NCBI GenBank assembly: GCA_002479765.1
Contig: DLOZ01000017.1
Coordinates: forward strand, 1 to 64,000
Length of the DNA: 64,000 nucleotides
Direction of reading: 5' to 3'
Origin: Sphingomonadales bacterium UBA7471
GTDB taxonomy: Bacteria; Pseudomonadota; Alphaproteobacteria; Sphingomonadales; Sphingomonadaceae
Position 1 is the first letter of the stretch. The number at the start of each line of letters is the position of its first letter. Position numbers and translations under genes: made by a program. Below are positions 25,709 to 34,977 of the stretch, one piece after another. Below the pieces are notes generated by a model. It was given only the letters and a program-made list of their open reading frames with translations. It was not told the DNA's origin and did no database searches.

Positions 25709-27034
25709 TCAGGCCTCTATTTGGGCGAATTGTTTATCGAATTGGCCCCATAATTGGCGGCTGAGCGAGGCTTCGACGGTTACCAGGTCCTCATCCACAA
25801 TCTGGCTGTTGATTGTTCCGCGCGCGTGAAGCCATGCGAGCGCAGCGCCATCGCTGGCCATCAATCGAACAGACCGCACAAGATTGCCCTTGGCAATGAG
25901 CGCGGACAGATGCGCCTTAAACGCATCAACGCCCTCACCCGTCTGCGCTGAGATCATCAGCACATCATCATTCCGCTGGACCAGCGCCGACAGATCTTCA
26001 AGTTTTTCGGCATCGAGCAGGTCAATCTTGTTCCAGACCTCTAACATCCGCGGTTGGTTTGCGGCATCTTCATCGTCCAAAACGCCCAAATCGCGTAGGA
26101 TTTGCAGAACATCATCACGTTGCGCATCGGTTTCGCTGTGCGAAATATCGCGCACATGCACGATGATATCCGCCGAAATCACTTCTTCGAGCGTGGCGCG
26201 GAATGCGGCGACCAATTGCGTCGGCAGGTCGGAGACAAATCCAACGGTGTCCGACAAAATCGCCTTTTCCACCCCCGGCAAGGCAATTTCGCGCATGGTG
26301 GGATCGAGCGTCGCAAACAGCATATCCTCGGCCAACACCGTCGCGCGGGTCAGGCTGTTGAACAGGGTAGACTTGCCGGCATTGGTATAGCCAACCAATG
26401 CGATCACGGGCCATGGCGCCCTTTTGCGGCGCGCACGGTGCAACGAACGCGTTCGTTTCACCTCCTCAAGCTCGCGGCGCAAACGGGCCATCCGGTCGCG
26501 GATCATCCGGCGGTCGGCCTCAATCTGTGTTTCGCCCGGGCCGCCCAAAAAGCCGAAGCCCCCGCGCTGCCGTTCCAAGTGCGTCCAACTGCGCACCAAG
26601 CGACCGGCCTGATAATCCAAATGGGCCAACTCAACCTGCAACCGTCCTTCGGCTGTTGCCGCACGCTCGCCAAAAATTTCGAGGATGAGGCCGGTACGGT
26701 CAATCGTTTTCAATCCGGTGCGCTCTTCCAGATTGCGCTGCTGAATGGCCGTCAAAGACGCATCGACGATCAACAGGTCGATTTCGTAGTCCCGCCCTAT
26801 CTGGGCAATTTCCTCCACCTGCCCGCCGCCAAGCAGCGTAACCGCGCGCGGCGAACGCACGCGAAAATGCTTTTTCTGGACGACATTCAGGCCGATGGCC
26901 AATGCAAGGCCCTCAGCCTCGGCAAGCCGCGCCTCTGGGCCTACCGAAGCCCGTCCGGGCAATTCGGGGTAAACGACCAACGCACGCGCACCGCGTGCAA
27001 ATTCGTCGGTTTCGCTCCGTTCAAAAACGCTCAA
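25709..27034 (-). CDS. hflX: GTPase HflX (ribosome-rescue/splitting)
   Basis: The 441-residue GTPase has an N-terminal HflX domain (LIVDASLTAIQQRNLEERTG), a linking GFGFLGGPGETQIE segment with a coiled coil, and a G domain with GYTNAGKST, DTVGF and NKID. HflX binds and splits stalled 70S ribosomes after heat stress. The start is a TTG at 27034 that overlaps the hfq stop (TTGA), so it is coupled to hfq as in other proteobacteria. No in-frame ATG exists near the start. It converges on mazG. Confidence 0.92.
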   Translation of the reverse strand: MSVFERSETDEFARGARALVVYPELPGRASVGPEARLAEAEGLALAIGLNVVQKKHFRVRSPRAVTLLGGGQVEEIAQIGRDYEIDLLIVDASLTAIQQRNLEERTGLKTIDRTGLILEIFGERAATAEGRLQVELAHLDYQAGRLVRSWTHLERQRGGFGFLGGPGETQIEADRRMIRDRMARLRRELEEVKRTRSLHRARRKRAPWPVIALVGYTNAGKSTLFNSLTRATVLAEDMLFATLDPTMREIALPGVEKAILSDTVGFVSDLPTQLVAAFRATLEEVISADIIVHVRDISHSETDAQRDDVLQILRDLGVLDDEDAANQPRMLEVWNKIDLLDAEKLEDLSALVQRNDDVLMISAQTGEGVDAFKAHLSALIAKGNLVRSVRLMASDGAALAWLHARGTINSQIVDEDLVTVEASLSRQLWGQFDKQFAQIEA

Positions 27035-27528
27035 ATATCATCCTCATCCACGCCCTGATTATATTCGGCGAGATTTACAGGATGCGCAGGCTGAATGGTC
27101 GATATGGCATGCTTATAGACCAATTGCGTCGTGCCATCGCGTTCCAGCAGAACCGAAAACAGGTCATAGGCCGCAATACCGCCCTGAAGCATCACGCCGT
27201 TGACAAGGAACGTCGTGACAGGCTCATTCTTGTCGCACATCGCATGCAAGAATACATCCTGCAGCATGCCGACACGGTGGCTGGTCCGGCTCATCATGTC
27301 ATCAAACACCGACCGATCGGGCGAGACCGATGGCATAATCGTGGAAATGCTGTGCTTATAAACCAGCTGGGACATGCCATCACGGCGCAAAAGCACGGAG
27401 AAGTTGTCAAACCAGGTGACTACGCCTTGAAGCTTGACACCTTTGACCAAAAACATGGTCACAGGTGTTTTTGATTTTCTGAGCGAGTTCAGAAACAGAT
27501 CTTGCAGTCCGTTATTCTTTTCAGTCAT
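27031..27528 (-). CDS. hfq: Hfq with two tandem Sm domains (double Hfq)
   Basis: The 165-residue RNA chaperone is twice the normal core. Domain 1 spans about 7-67 (LQDLFLNSLRKSKTPV through YKHS at 57-60) and domain 2 about 87-148 (LQDVFLHAMCDKNEPV through YKHA at 138-141), joined by a linker of about 20 residues. Each has the Sm1 and Sm2 motifs and the Y-K-H uridine-binding loop. Three such chains would give a pseudo-hexameric ring. The rim patch is basic in domain 1 (RKSK, 17-20) but not in domain 2 (CDKN, 98-101), so half the rim sites would differ. The context ntrX-hfq-hflX is the standard alphaproteobacterial one. Confidence 0.93.
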   Translation of the reverse strand: MTEKNNGLQDLFLNSLRKSKTPVTMFLVKGVKLQGVVTWFDNFSVLLRRDGMSQLVYKHSISTIMPSVSPDRSVFDDMMSRTSHRVGMLQDVFLHAMCDKNEPVTTFLVNGVMLQGGIAAYDLFSVLLERDGTTQLVYKHAISTIQPAHPVNLAEYNQGVDEDDI

Positions 27529-27640
27529 TATTGTTATCCGTTTATATTTTTGTTGTGCTCGGCTTAACGGGAGACCCTAGAAGGGCGTGAGCCTAGGCAA
27601 AAGCGCGTATACACCAGGAGTGCTGACGGCGCAATTGGAC

Positions 27641-29041
27641 TCATGCGTCGCTATCTTCGTCAACCTCCAGACCGTTTTTCCGCACAGAAATGCCAAGCAG
27701 CTTGAGCTTGCGATGCAGTGCAGAACGCTCCATCCCGACAAAGGCCGCGGTCTTTGAAATATTGCCGGAAAAGCGCTTAATCTGAACGCGCAGATATTCG
27801 CGTTCAAACGCCTCACGCGCCTCACGCAAGGGCGCGCCCATCAACGACGTAACATTATGCTCCGTGCCTTCATAGCTGTTGATCACTTCCGAGGGCAGCA
27901 TGTCCGCGTCAATCATGTGGACCCGGTCGGCTGGCGCCAATATGATCGTCCGCTCAATGATATTCCGCAACTGGCGCACATTTCCCGGCCACTCACACGC
28001 CTGAAGCGCGGCCATGGCGTCATCGGAAAAATAAGGCGGTGGAATGCGATGTTCCGAAGCAAAGCGCGCCGCATAATGATTGGCGAGATCCGGAATATCC
28101 TCCCGACGGCCAGACAATGGCGGAATTTCAACGGGCACAACATTCAGGCGATAGAAAAGATCTTCGCGAAAGCGCCCGTCCGCAATCTCAATCGCCAAAT
28201 CACGCGCAGTGGCCGAGACAAAGCGCACATCGACCCTAATCTGTCGGTCGCCCCCTACCCGCACAAAGCTTTGGTCGGTTAAAACACGCAAAATCTTGCC
28301 CTGTGTGGTCCACGGCATGTCCGCAACTTCGTCGAGAAACAACGTGCCACCATGCGCTTTTTCCAACATGCCGGCCTGCACAAGCCGGCCATCTTTTTCG
28401 ATACCGAACAGCTCTTCATCAAAACGTTCGGGGGATAGACGGGCGGCGCTCACCGAGACGAAAGCCGAGTCTGAACGCGGGCTCCAGCTATGGAGCAAAC
28501 GGGCCGCAACCTCTTTCCCAACGCCAGCGGGGCCCGTGATGAGCATCCGGCTGCCCGTGCCCGCGACTTTCTTCAAAGTTGCGCGCACCGCGTTGATCGC
28601 TGCCGATGATCCTGTGAGTTCTTCCGAATGCCCTACCCGCGCCTTTAACGCCGCGTTTTCTGCGCGAAGGCGTTCGGTCTCGGTCGCTTTCGACACCAAA
28701 TGCAAAAGCTTGCTGGCTTCGAATGGCTTTTCGATAAAGTCTGCCGCGCCATGGCCGATGGCGGCAACCGCGGTGTCGATATTGCCATGCCCCGAAAAGA
28801 CGATAACGGGAATCTGCGGATCGCGTAATTTGATAGCGCGCAGCAGCTCAATACCATCCATCGACGAGCCGCGCAGCCACACGTCCAAAAGGATAAGCGA
28901 CGGCAGGCGTTCGTCCAATGCCGCCAATGCCTCATCGGCCGAGGACGCAGTTCTGGTGCCATATCCTTCATCATCAAGGACGCCGGAGACCAAATCCCGA
29001 ATGTCTTGCTCATCGTCTACAATCAGTATGTCGAGTGCCAT
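27641..29041 (-). CDS. ntrX: Nitrogen-metabolism response regulator NtrX
   Basis: The 466-residue regulator has a receiver domain (phospho-Asp in LILLDVWLRG), a sigma-54-type AAA+ domain (GPAGVGKE Walker A, GGTLFLDEVADM Walker B), and a Fis-type helix-turn-helix at the end (NISKTAAFVGMERSALHRKL). The GAFTGA loop needed to contact sigma-54 is missing: the equivalent stretch reads EKDGRLVQAGMLEKA. NtrX proteins of many alphaproteobacteria lack it and act on other promoters. The ATG at 29041 starts MALDILIVDDEQD; an ATG at 29059 overlapping ntrY is possible. It is paired with NtrY immediately upstream. Confidence 0.92.
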   Translation of the reverse strand: MALDILIVDDEQDIRDLVSGVLDDEGYGTRTASSADEALAALDERLPSLILLDVWLRGSSMDGIELLRAIKLRDPQIPVIVFSGHGNIDTAVAAIGHGAADFIEKPFEASKLLHLVSKATETERLRAENAALKARVGHSEELTGSSAAINAVRATLKKVAGTGSRMLITGPAGVGKEVAARLLHSWSPRSDSAFVSVSAARLSPERFDEELFGIEKDGRLVQAGMLEKAHGGTLFLDEVADMPWTTQGKILRVLTDQSFVRVGGDRQIRVDVRFVSATARDLAIEIADGRFREDLFYRLNVVPVEIPPLSGRREDIPDLANHYAARFASEHRIPPPYFSDDAMAALQACEWPGNVRQLRNIIERTIILAPADRVHMIDADMLPSEVINSYEGTEHNVTSLMGAPLREAREAFEREYLRVQIKRFSGNISKTAAFVGMERSALHRKLKLLGISVRKNGLEVDEDSDA

Positions 29042-29042
29042 A

Positions 29043-31304
29043 TTAGCCCATAACCTCATCTGAATGGGATGCTGGCGGGGCGGCGTTCAGCTTCCCTACC
29101 CGCAATGCTACAATTTCCGGATTGAACTTCAACGTCACGACCGCGCCTTCTGGCTGGTTGTCTGACAGAAAAATCTCTCCAAAATGTTCTTCAATAATTT
29201 TCTTAACGATGGCGAGGCCAAGCCCCGAACCGGTTGCCCGGTTGGTGATATAGGGTTCCATAATCCGCTGGCGATCCGGCGGCAGGCCAATGCCGTTATC
29301 CGATATTCGGATGATTAAACCATCATTTTCGACGACCAGATCGACGACTATCGCGCCATCCACTTCGACCGTTTTCTGTTTCTCTTCAATAGATTCAACG
29401 GCATTTTTCAGAATGTTGGTGATCGCCTGCCCCAATTGGCGGCGGTCGGAGATCAATGTCGGGAACGGGCCATCCTGATTATAAGTGAAGCGGATATCGG
29501 GATGTGCAACCTCAAACATGAACACAGCATGCCCGACAATGTCATGCACATTTTCCGCCCGGAACAATGGCTTCGGCATCCGCGCAAAGGACGAGAATTC
29601 ATCAACGATGTTTCGCAAATCCCCAACTTGGCGCACGATGGTGCTGGTCAGCTGCGCGAATATCGCTTCATCTTGGGCAATATGCTTGCCAAAGCGGCGC
29701 TGTAGACGCTCTGCCGCCAATTGGATAGGCGTCAGCGGGTTTTTGATTTCGTGCGCGATCCGTCGGGCAACATCGGACCATGCAGCGCGGCGTTGATCAG
29801 CAAGCTGCTGGCTGATGTCTTCAAAGGTGACCACATTGCCCTGCTCGCGCGGGGACACGGTGACTGCAACCGTCAGCGGCTCTGGCCCATCGCCAAGCTG
29901 CACAACGCCCCGAGGGCTTTCGCTGGCCAAGGCGGCGAGCGCGGGCGCGACCACTTCGAATTTTTGACCGACAATAGTATCGGATTCATGCTTCAGCAGT
30001 TTTTCCGCGGTGGAGTTCGCGAGCTGGACCACGCCATTGCCATCGACCGAAACCACGCCTGCTGACACCGATTCCAGCACGGCCTCGATAAACAAGCGCC
30101 TTTCACCCAATTGATGGTTGGTGGCGAGCAATGCGCCCGTTTGCTCCTGAAGTCGCGCGGTCATGCGGTTGAACGATTGCGACAGGAAACCAACTTCATC
30201 ATCGCGAAATTGATCTTCCGTGACCCGCGCCGAAAGATCGCCGTCCGCAATTCTTTGTGCGGCATCCACCAAATTGTTGACCGGCTTTACCAGTCGGTCC
30301 GCAACGCGCAGCGCGATCCAAAGCGTGATGCCAATAATCATCAGCGAGCCCAAATAGAGCGCGACATTGAACTTGATTTGCAACGCCCGCGAGCGCGCGA
30401 CCATTTTGTCATAGTCCTGCAAAACGGACTGTGCGCGTGAACCCAATGCAAATGAAGGCACGGTTTCTGCGCGTCTTACATATAAATATGTGCGCGGCGT
30501 GTCATACAGGACCACAACGGCATCGATGTTATTGGGACTTACCGTCACGACAAAATTTTGACCCGACTCCAATTTCCGTAACGCGTCGTCGCTAATCCAG
30601 TCACCACGTGCTTTTTCGGCAAGCACAGCTTCGGTGTTTTGCTGTCCATTTGGTCCGATCGTTACAATCGCGGATTCACTCAACTTGCGGTTCAGAACCT
30701 GTTGAGGATAAGCAATTTCCAGAAATTCAGAACTGTCAATTTTTACCTGTGACAGAATGTAGCGGATGTCCCCCGCCATGGTGACCGTTTCGGCCCCGAC
30801 ATCGCGCACCTTTTCATCATAATAGCCCTTGGCAAGTTCGCCTGCATTTTCGAGCATCCCGCGCGCGGAACCCGAGAACCAGAATTGCACGCCGCTTTGG
30901 AACAGCAATGAGGCAAAGATGACCAAAAGCACCGTTGGAACCGCCGTAATCGCCGAAAATATCGCGACCAAACGCACGTGCAGCAATTGCTTGCTGCCGA
31001 TGTTGCTGTTTTCCGCCCGCTTGAGCGCCACACGCCGCCCAAAGAGAACAACAAGCAATGTCGCTGGCAACAGGTTACTGACCAACATGGTCGCGGAGGC
31101 AGCCGGTGCCAACGGCTCCGATTGCGGCCCTTGGTAGATAAGCAATATGCCGGTCACAATGCCGGCAACAACAACCATCGCCGCACTGGCGATTTCGAGA
31201 AATTTGATCGATTGGCTGTTGCCCAACAGATCGGCAAGCCATTCAAAAAGACGACGGACGGCGGAAGGTGAACCTGTTTCCTCCGCTAATCCGATTGTTG
31301 CCAT
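29043..31304 (-). CDS. ntrY: Nitrogen-metabolism sensor histidine kinase NtrY
   Basis: The 753-residue membrane kinase has several N-terminal TM segments (around 40-60, 70-90, 110-135), a periplasmic sensor region, a further TM near 310-330, and a HAMP domain (VADRLVKPVNNLVDAAQRIADGD area). PAS, HisKA (phospho-His in RRIAHEIKNPLTP) and HATPase (DNGIGLPP, GSGLGLAIV) domains follow. It senses redox or nitrogen state and phosphorylates NtrX. It lies 82 bp after ntrC and 1 bp before ntrX. All catalytic boxes are intact. Confidence 0.93.
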   Translation of the reverse strand: MATIGLAEETGSPSAVRRLFEWLADLLGNSQSIKFLEIASAAMVVVAGIVTGILLIYQGPQSEPLAPAASATMLVSNLLPATLLVVLFGRRVALKRAENSNIGSKQLLHVRLVAIFSAITAVPTVLLVIFASLLFQSGVQFWFSGSARGMLENAGELAKGYYDEKVRDVGAETVTMAGDIRYILSQVKIDSSEFLEIAYPQQVLNRKLSESAIVTIGPNGQQNTEAVLAEKARGDWISDDALRKLESGQNFVVTVSPNNIDAVVVLYDTPRTYLYVRRAETVPSFALGSRAQSVLQDYDKMVARSRALQIKFNVALYLGSLMIIGITLWIALRVADRLVKPVNNLVDAAQRIADGDLSARVTEDQFRDDEVGFLSQSFNRMTARLQEQTGALLATNHQLGERRLFIEAVLESVSAGVVSVDGNGVVQLANSTAEKLLKHESDTIVGQKFEVVAPALAALASESPRGVVQLGDGPEPLTVAVTVSPREQGNVVTFEDISQQLADQRRAAWSDVARRIAHEIKNPLTPIQLAAERLQRRFGKHIAQDEAIFAQLTSTIVRQVGDLRNIVDEFSSFARMPKPLFRAENVHDIVGHAVFMFEVAHPDIRFTYNQDGPFPTLISDRRQLGQAITNILKNAVESIEEKQKTVEVDGAIVVDLVVENDGLIIRISDNGIGLPPDRQRIMEPYITNRATGSGLGLAIVKKIIEEHFGEIFLSDNQPEGAVVTLKFNPEIVALRVGKLNAAPPASHSDEVMG

Positions 31305-31386
31305 AAAGACACTGTGCCACTCATTGCGTTACCTGAAAAGCACAAAATTGCCCTTCAAACGCTATGCATCTTGGCCAAACACCGTT

Positions 31387-32808
31387 CTAGCGTCCTCCGG
31401 CGGGACCAATCCCGTAATCCGTCAGCTTTTTGCGCAGCGTGTTGCGGTTGATGCCAAGCAAGGCTGCGGCTTTCAGCTGGTTGCCTTTCACTTGCTTCAT
31501 CACATGCTGCAGCAATGGAATTTCAAACTGGGCCAAGGCGCGTGGATATAGTTTCTCGCGCAAATGCCCGCGTTGTTTTTGGTCGCGCAGGAATTGCGCA
31601 ACAGCCGCTTCGAAGCTCGCGCCTTGAATGGGCGGATCAACATCGTGCGCAGGTTCCACAAACTGGTGGATCGTGCTTTCCGTGATCGTGTCTTCGCGGC
31701 ACAATAATGCCAGGCGATAAATAAGGTTCTTCAACTCGCGGATATTTCCGCGCCAAGGCATCGCCATCAATTGACCGACAGCCCCATCGTCGATTTTGCG
31801 CATTGGAAGGCCATCCTTTGCCGCCATCATCAGGAAATGCTGCGCAAGCAAGCCAATGTCTTCCGTGCGGTCGCGCAGCGGTGGCATCTCGATTGGCACG
31901 ACGTTCAGGCGGTAGAACAGATCCTCACGAAATCCGCCCTTTTCGATCAAAGCGGCCAAGTTCTGGTTGGTCGCCGCGACAATGCGGACATCAAGGCGAA
32001 TGCTCGCTTTTCCGCCAATACGGCTAATGACACCGCTTTGCAGCGCGCGCAAAAGCCGCGTCTGTGCGTGCATCGGCATATCGCCAATTTCGTCGAGAAA
32101 TAATGTCCCGCCCTGCGCCTGTTCAAACCGGCCAATGGATTGGCCAACGGCGCCAGTAAACGCGCCTTTTTCGTGGCCGAACAGCTCCGCCTCAATCAAC
32201 TCGCTGGGGATTGCCGCCATGTTGACCGCAACGAATGGCCCGGTCTTGCGGTGCCCCAGATTGTGGATCGCTTCGGCCACCAGTTCCTTGCCCGTTCCGC
32301 TTTCCCCCGAAATCAGGACCGACAAATCATTCCGCAACAGGCGCGCCACCATGCGGTACACATCCTGCATCGCGGCACTGCGTCCAATCATCGGCAGATT
32401 GGCTTCGCTTAAGGACTCAAACGGGTCAGAGGCGGTTGATCGGCGTTTTTCGATGCCTTGCTTTACCGCCAAGACAAGGTCGTTGAGATCAAACGGCTTT
32501 GGGAAATATTCAAACGCGTCAATCTCACTGGCGCGCACGGCTGTCTCCAGCGTGTTTTGCGCCGACATGATGATGACGGGCATGTCGGGCGTGCGCGCCA
32601 ATATCTCTTTCAGGGTGGACAGGCCGTCGCTGTCTTTCAACACCACATCGGTCAGCATCAGGTCGAAATGGCCATTGGCAAGGGCCGCATCGCGCGCCGC
32701 CACGGTATCGCAAATTTGCGTTTCGATATTCTCCGCCTCAAGCGCGGCGCAGACGACGAGCCCGATGGACGCGTCATCTTCGACAATCAGAACCTTCGCT
32801 GGCTTCAT
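31387..32808 (-). CDS. ntrC: Nitrogen regulation response regulator NtrC
   Basis: The 473-residue sigma-54 activator has a receiver (phospho-Asp in LMLTDVVLKD), an AAA+ domain with GESGTGKE, an intact GAFTGA loop (HEKGAFTGAVG) and GGTLFLDEIGDM, and a C-terminal Fis helix-turn-helix (NQLKAAALLGINRNTLRKKL). It activates glutamine synthetase and nitrogen-scavenging genes under nitrogen limitation. The start overlaps the ntrB stop by 4 bp. In contrast to NtrX in the same cluster it can contact sigma-54. Confidence 0.95.
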   Translation of the reverse strand: MKPAKVLIVEDDASIGLVVCAALEAENIETQICDTVAARDAALANGHFDLMLTDVVLKDSDGLSTLKEILARTPDMPVIIMSAQNTLETAVRASEIDAFEYFPKPFDLNDLVLAVKQGIEKRRSTASDPFESLSEANLPMIGRSAAMQDVYRMVARLLRNDLSVLISGESGTGKELVAEAIHNLGHRKTGPFVAVNMAAIPSELIEAELFGHEKGAFTGAVGQSIGRFEQAQGGTLFLDEIGDMPMHAQTRLLRALQSGVISRIGGKASIRLDVRIVAATNQNLAALIEKGGFREDLFYRLNVVPIEMPPLRDRTEDIGLLAQHFLMMAAKDGLPMRKIDDGAVGQLMAMPWRGNIRELKNLIYRLALLCREDTITESTIHQFVEPAHDVDPPIQGASFEAAVAQFLRDQKQRGHLREKLYPRALAQFEIPLLQHVMKQVKGNQLKAAALLGINRNTLRKKLTDYGIGPAGGR

Positions 32809-33896
32809 GCGCTTGCCTTCCCTGAAGCTACCGGAAGCAAAAGCCGGAATGTGGTTTGCCCAAGGGCATGATCGCGTTCGAACAAAACCCTGCTGTTCAT
32901 CTGCTGCACAAGCTTGCGTACAATGGCGAGGCCAAGCCCCTGCCCGTCACGTTTTGTTGTCACGAATGGCGAAAACAGTTCGTCGACAATATGCTCCGGC
33001 ACGCCAGCGCCATTGTCGGATATCGCGATTTCGACCGGCAATTTAATGGCGCGCCGGTCAATGTCCGTATCGCGCAGCGCGCCGCTCATCACATAGCGCG
33101 TCGAAATGCCAATCACGCCGTCAAGACGCCCGTGCAGCGCATCAATCGCGTTTTGCAGGAGGTTGATCAGCACCTGAACCATCCCGTCGGCATCAATATA
33201 CACATCGGGCAGCGACGGATCATAATTGATCGAAATTTCGGGCATGGCCCGGTTGGCCGCACGTAGCGAACGAATGGCGCGCTCAATCAACAAATGGATA
33301 TTCGCCGGTGCCAGTTCGGGTCGCTCCGACCGCCCAAGCTTTTGCATTTGGTCCAGCAAGCGGGCAATGCGGTCAACCTCGTTGACAATAAGCTCGGTCA
33401 ATGCCCGGCTTTTTTCATCGACCTGACGGGCCAGCAATTGTGCCGCACCCTTTATGCCCGCCAAGGGGTTTTTGATTTCATGCCCCAATATCGCAGGTGC
33501 GCCCATGGCCTGTTGCTGCCCGGTGTCGCGCTGGTCCCCAATATGTTCGCGGCCGCCATTGCGCGGGGATATGACGGCTATGCGCCAATCGGGTTCTTTG
33601 GCCACGGCGGATATGTTGATATCGACCATGATCACACCATAAGGCGTTTTCAGCTCCATATCCTGGGCGGAAATGTCGCCCTCACGCGCCAGCAAAGCCG
33701 CGTTCATCCGCTCACTTTCGAAGATCAGCGCCTCATCAATACGGTGCCCCTCAAGCCTTCTGCGGCTTCGGCCAAAAAAGGCTTCGCTCGCATCGTTCGC
33801 ATAAGTGATAAGATGATCAGGCGAGATCAAAAGCACCGGCACCGCAATACTCGCCAGCATTTGGCTAAATTCGGGGCGATGCGTGACCTGCGACAT
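32805..33896 (-). CDS. ntrB: Nitrogen regulation sensor kinase NtrB
   Basis: The 363-residue soluble kinase has an N-terminal PAS domain, a HisKA domain (GHEIKNPLAGIKGAAQLL) and a HATPase domain (NLLQNAIDA N-box, DNGAGVP G1, GQGLGLAIV G2). It phosphorylates NtrC and is controlled by PII proteins. It lies 3 bp after dusB, and the two are normally one operon. All catalytic motifs are present. It is cytoplasmic, with no TM segment. Confidence 0.94.
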   Translation of the reverse strand: MSQVTHRPEFSQMLASIAVPVLLISPDHLITYANDASEAFFGRSRRRLEGHRIDEALIFESERMNAALLAREGDISAQDMELKTPYGVIMVDINISAVAKEPDWRIAVISPRNGGREHIGDQRDTGQQQAMGAPAILGHEIKNPLAGIKGAAQLLARQVDEKSRALTELIVNEVDRIARLLDQMQKLGRSERPELAPANIHLLIERAIRSLRAANRAMPEISINYDPSLPDVYIDADGMVQVLINLLQNAIDALHGRLDGVIGISTRYVMSGALRDTDIDRRAIKLPVEIAISDNGAGVPEHIVDELFSPFVTTKRDGQGLGLAIVRKLVQQMNSRVLFERDHALGQTTFRLLLPVASGKASA

Positions 33897-33899
33897 CTA

Positions 33900-34895
33900 T
33901 CAGGCGGCCGACCGCGTCAGGAACGGTTCGTAAAAACGTGTCAGCTCGTCAATGACGACGTCGGGATCATCGATGCGGTTTACGAAATTGCGGAACTCGG
34001 CGGAACCATTCAGCCCCTTGGTATACCAACCAATATGCTTGCGCGCGATGCGCAGGCCAACTTCGCCGCCATAATGATCGAGCATGGCGCGATAATGGTC
34101 CATGATCAGGTGGAACTGGGCATCAATGTCGGGGTCGGCAATGGTCTGCCCCGTCCGGAACCAATGCATCATCTGACCCAAGAGCCAGGGCTTTCCATAA
34201 GCGCCGCGGCCGACCATCACGCCATCGGCACCGCTTTGCTCCAGCGCATTGCGCGCATCTTCGATGGTGCAAATGTCGCCATTGACGATGACGGGAAGCG
34301 ATACTGCGTCTTTCACCTTGCGCACAAACGCCCAGTCGGCCGATCCCTTATACATCTGGTTACGCGTGCGGCCGTGGACGGTGATCATCTTTGCGCCAAG
34401 GTCTTCGGCGATACGGGCGAGTTCTGGCGCGTTCAGGCTATTATGGTCCCATCCCATGCGCATCTTGACGGTCACCGGCACGGACACGGCCTTCACCGTC
34501 GCCTCGATCAGGCTGGCCGCCAGCGGCAGGTCGCGCATCAATGCAGAGCCGGCATCGCCGTTCACCACCTTTTTAACGGGGCAACCCATGTTGATATCGA
34601 TAATCGCTGCACCGCGGTCTTCGTTCAGCTTTGCCGCCTCACCCATTTCATATGGCGCACAGCCTGCCAACTGCATCGACACAGGCTCTTCAATCGCATC
34701 CCACTCACATTTTTGGATGCTCTGGCGCGTTTCGCGGATCATCGCTTGGCTCGCGATCATCTCGGTCACGTTCAAGCCAGAGCCGAATTGCCGGACGATT
34801 TTGCGAAACGGCATATCGGTGACGCCAGTCATCGGCGCCAAAATGACGGGACAATTGATTTCAATATTGCCGATTTGGATAGGTTTCAGCTGCAT
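33900..34895 (-). CDS. dusB: tRNA-dihydrouridine synthase DusB
   Basis: The 331-residue FMN enzyme reduces uridine in the tRNA D-loop. The FMN barrel begins PVILAPMTGVTD; the catalytic Cys is in DINMGCPVKKV, and HGRTRNQMYKG and GVMVGRGAYGKPW complete the FMN site. The ATG at 34895 is used here; a TTG at 34901 has a better-placed AGG and would add two residues. It heads the dusB-ntrB-ntrC-ntrY-ntrX block, matching the common nifR3-ntr arrangement. It is divergent from ispDF. Confidence 0.94.
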   Translation of the reverse strand: MQLKPIQIGNIEINCPVILAPMTGVTDMPFRKIVRQFGSGLNVTEMIASQAMIRETRQSIQKCEWDAIEEPVSMQLAGCAPYEMGEAAKLNEDRGAAIIDINMGCPVKKVVNGDAGSALMRDLPLAASLIEATVKAVSVPVTVKMRMGWDHNSLNAPELARIAEDLGAKMITVHGRTRNQMYKGSADWAFVRKVKDAVSLPVIVNGDICTIEDARNALEQSGADGVMVGRGAYGKPWLLGQMMHWFRTGQTIADPDIDAQFHLIMDHYRAMLDHYGGEVGLRIARKHIGWYTKGLNGSAEFRNFVNRIDDPDVVIDELTRFYEPFLTRSAA

Positions 34896-34977
34896 TTTCA
34901 AAACTTGCCTAAAATTTAGGCAGGCCGTTACCCGCTTTCGGCTTGGCGGGCAAGTGTGCTGTCGCTAGAGCGCGGCT

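Noticed and set aside
33294..34919. 541-codon plus-strand open frame across ntrB and dusB
   Set aside because: It spans two well-supported minus-strand genes and its translation has no recognisable domain; it is a shadow.
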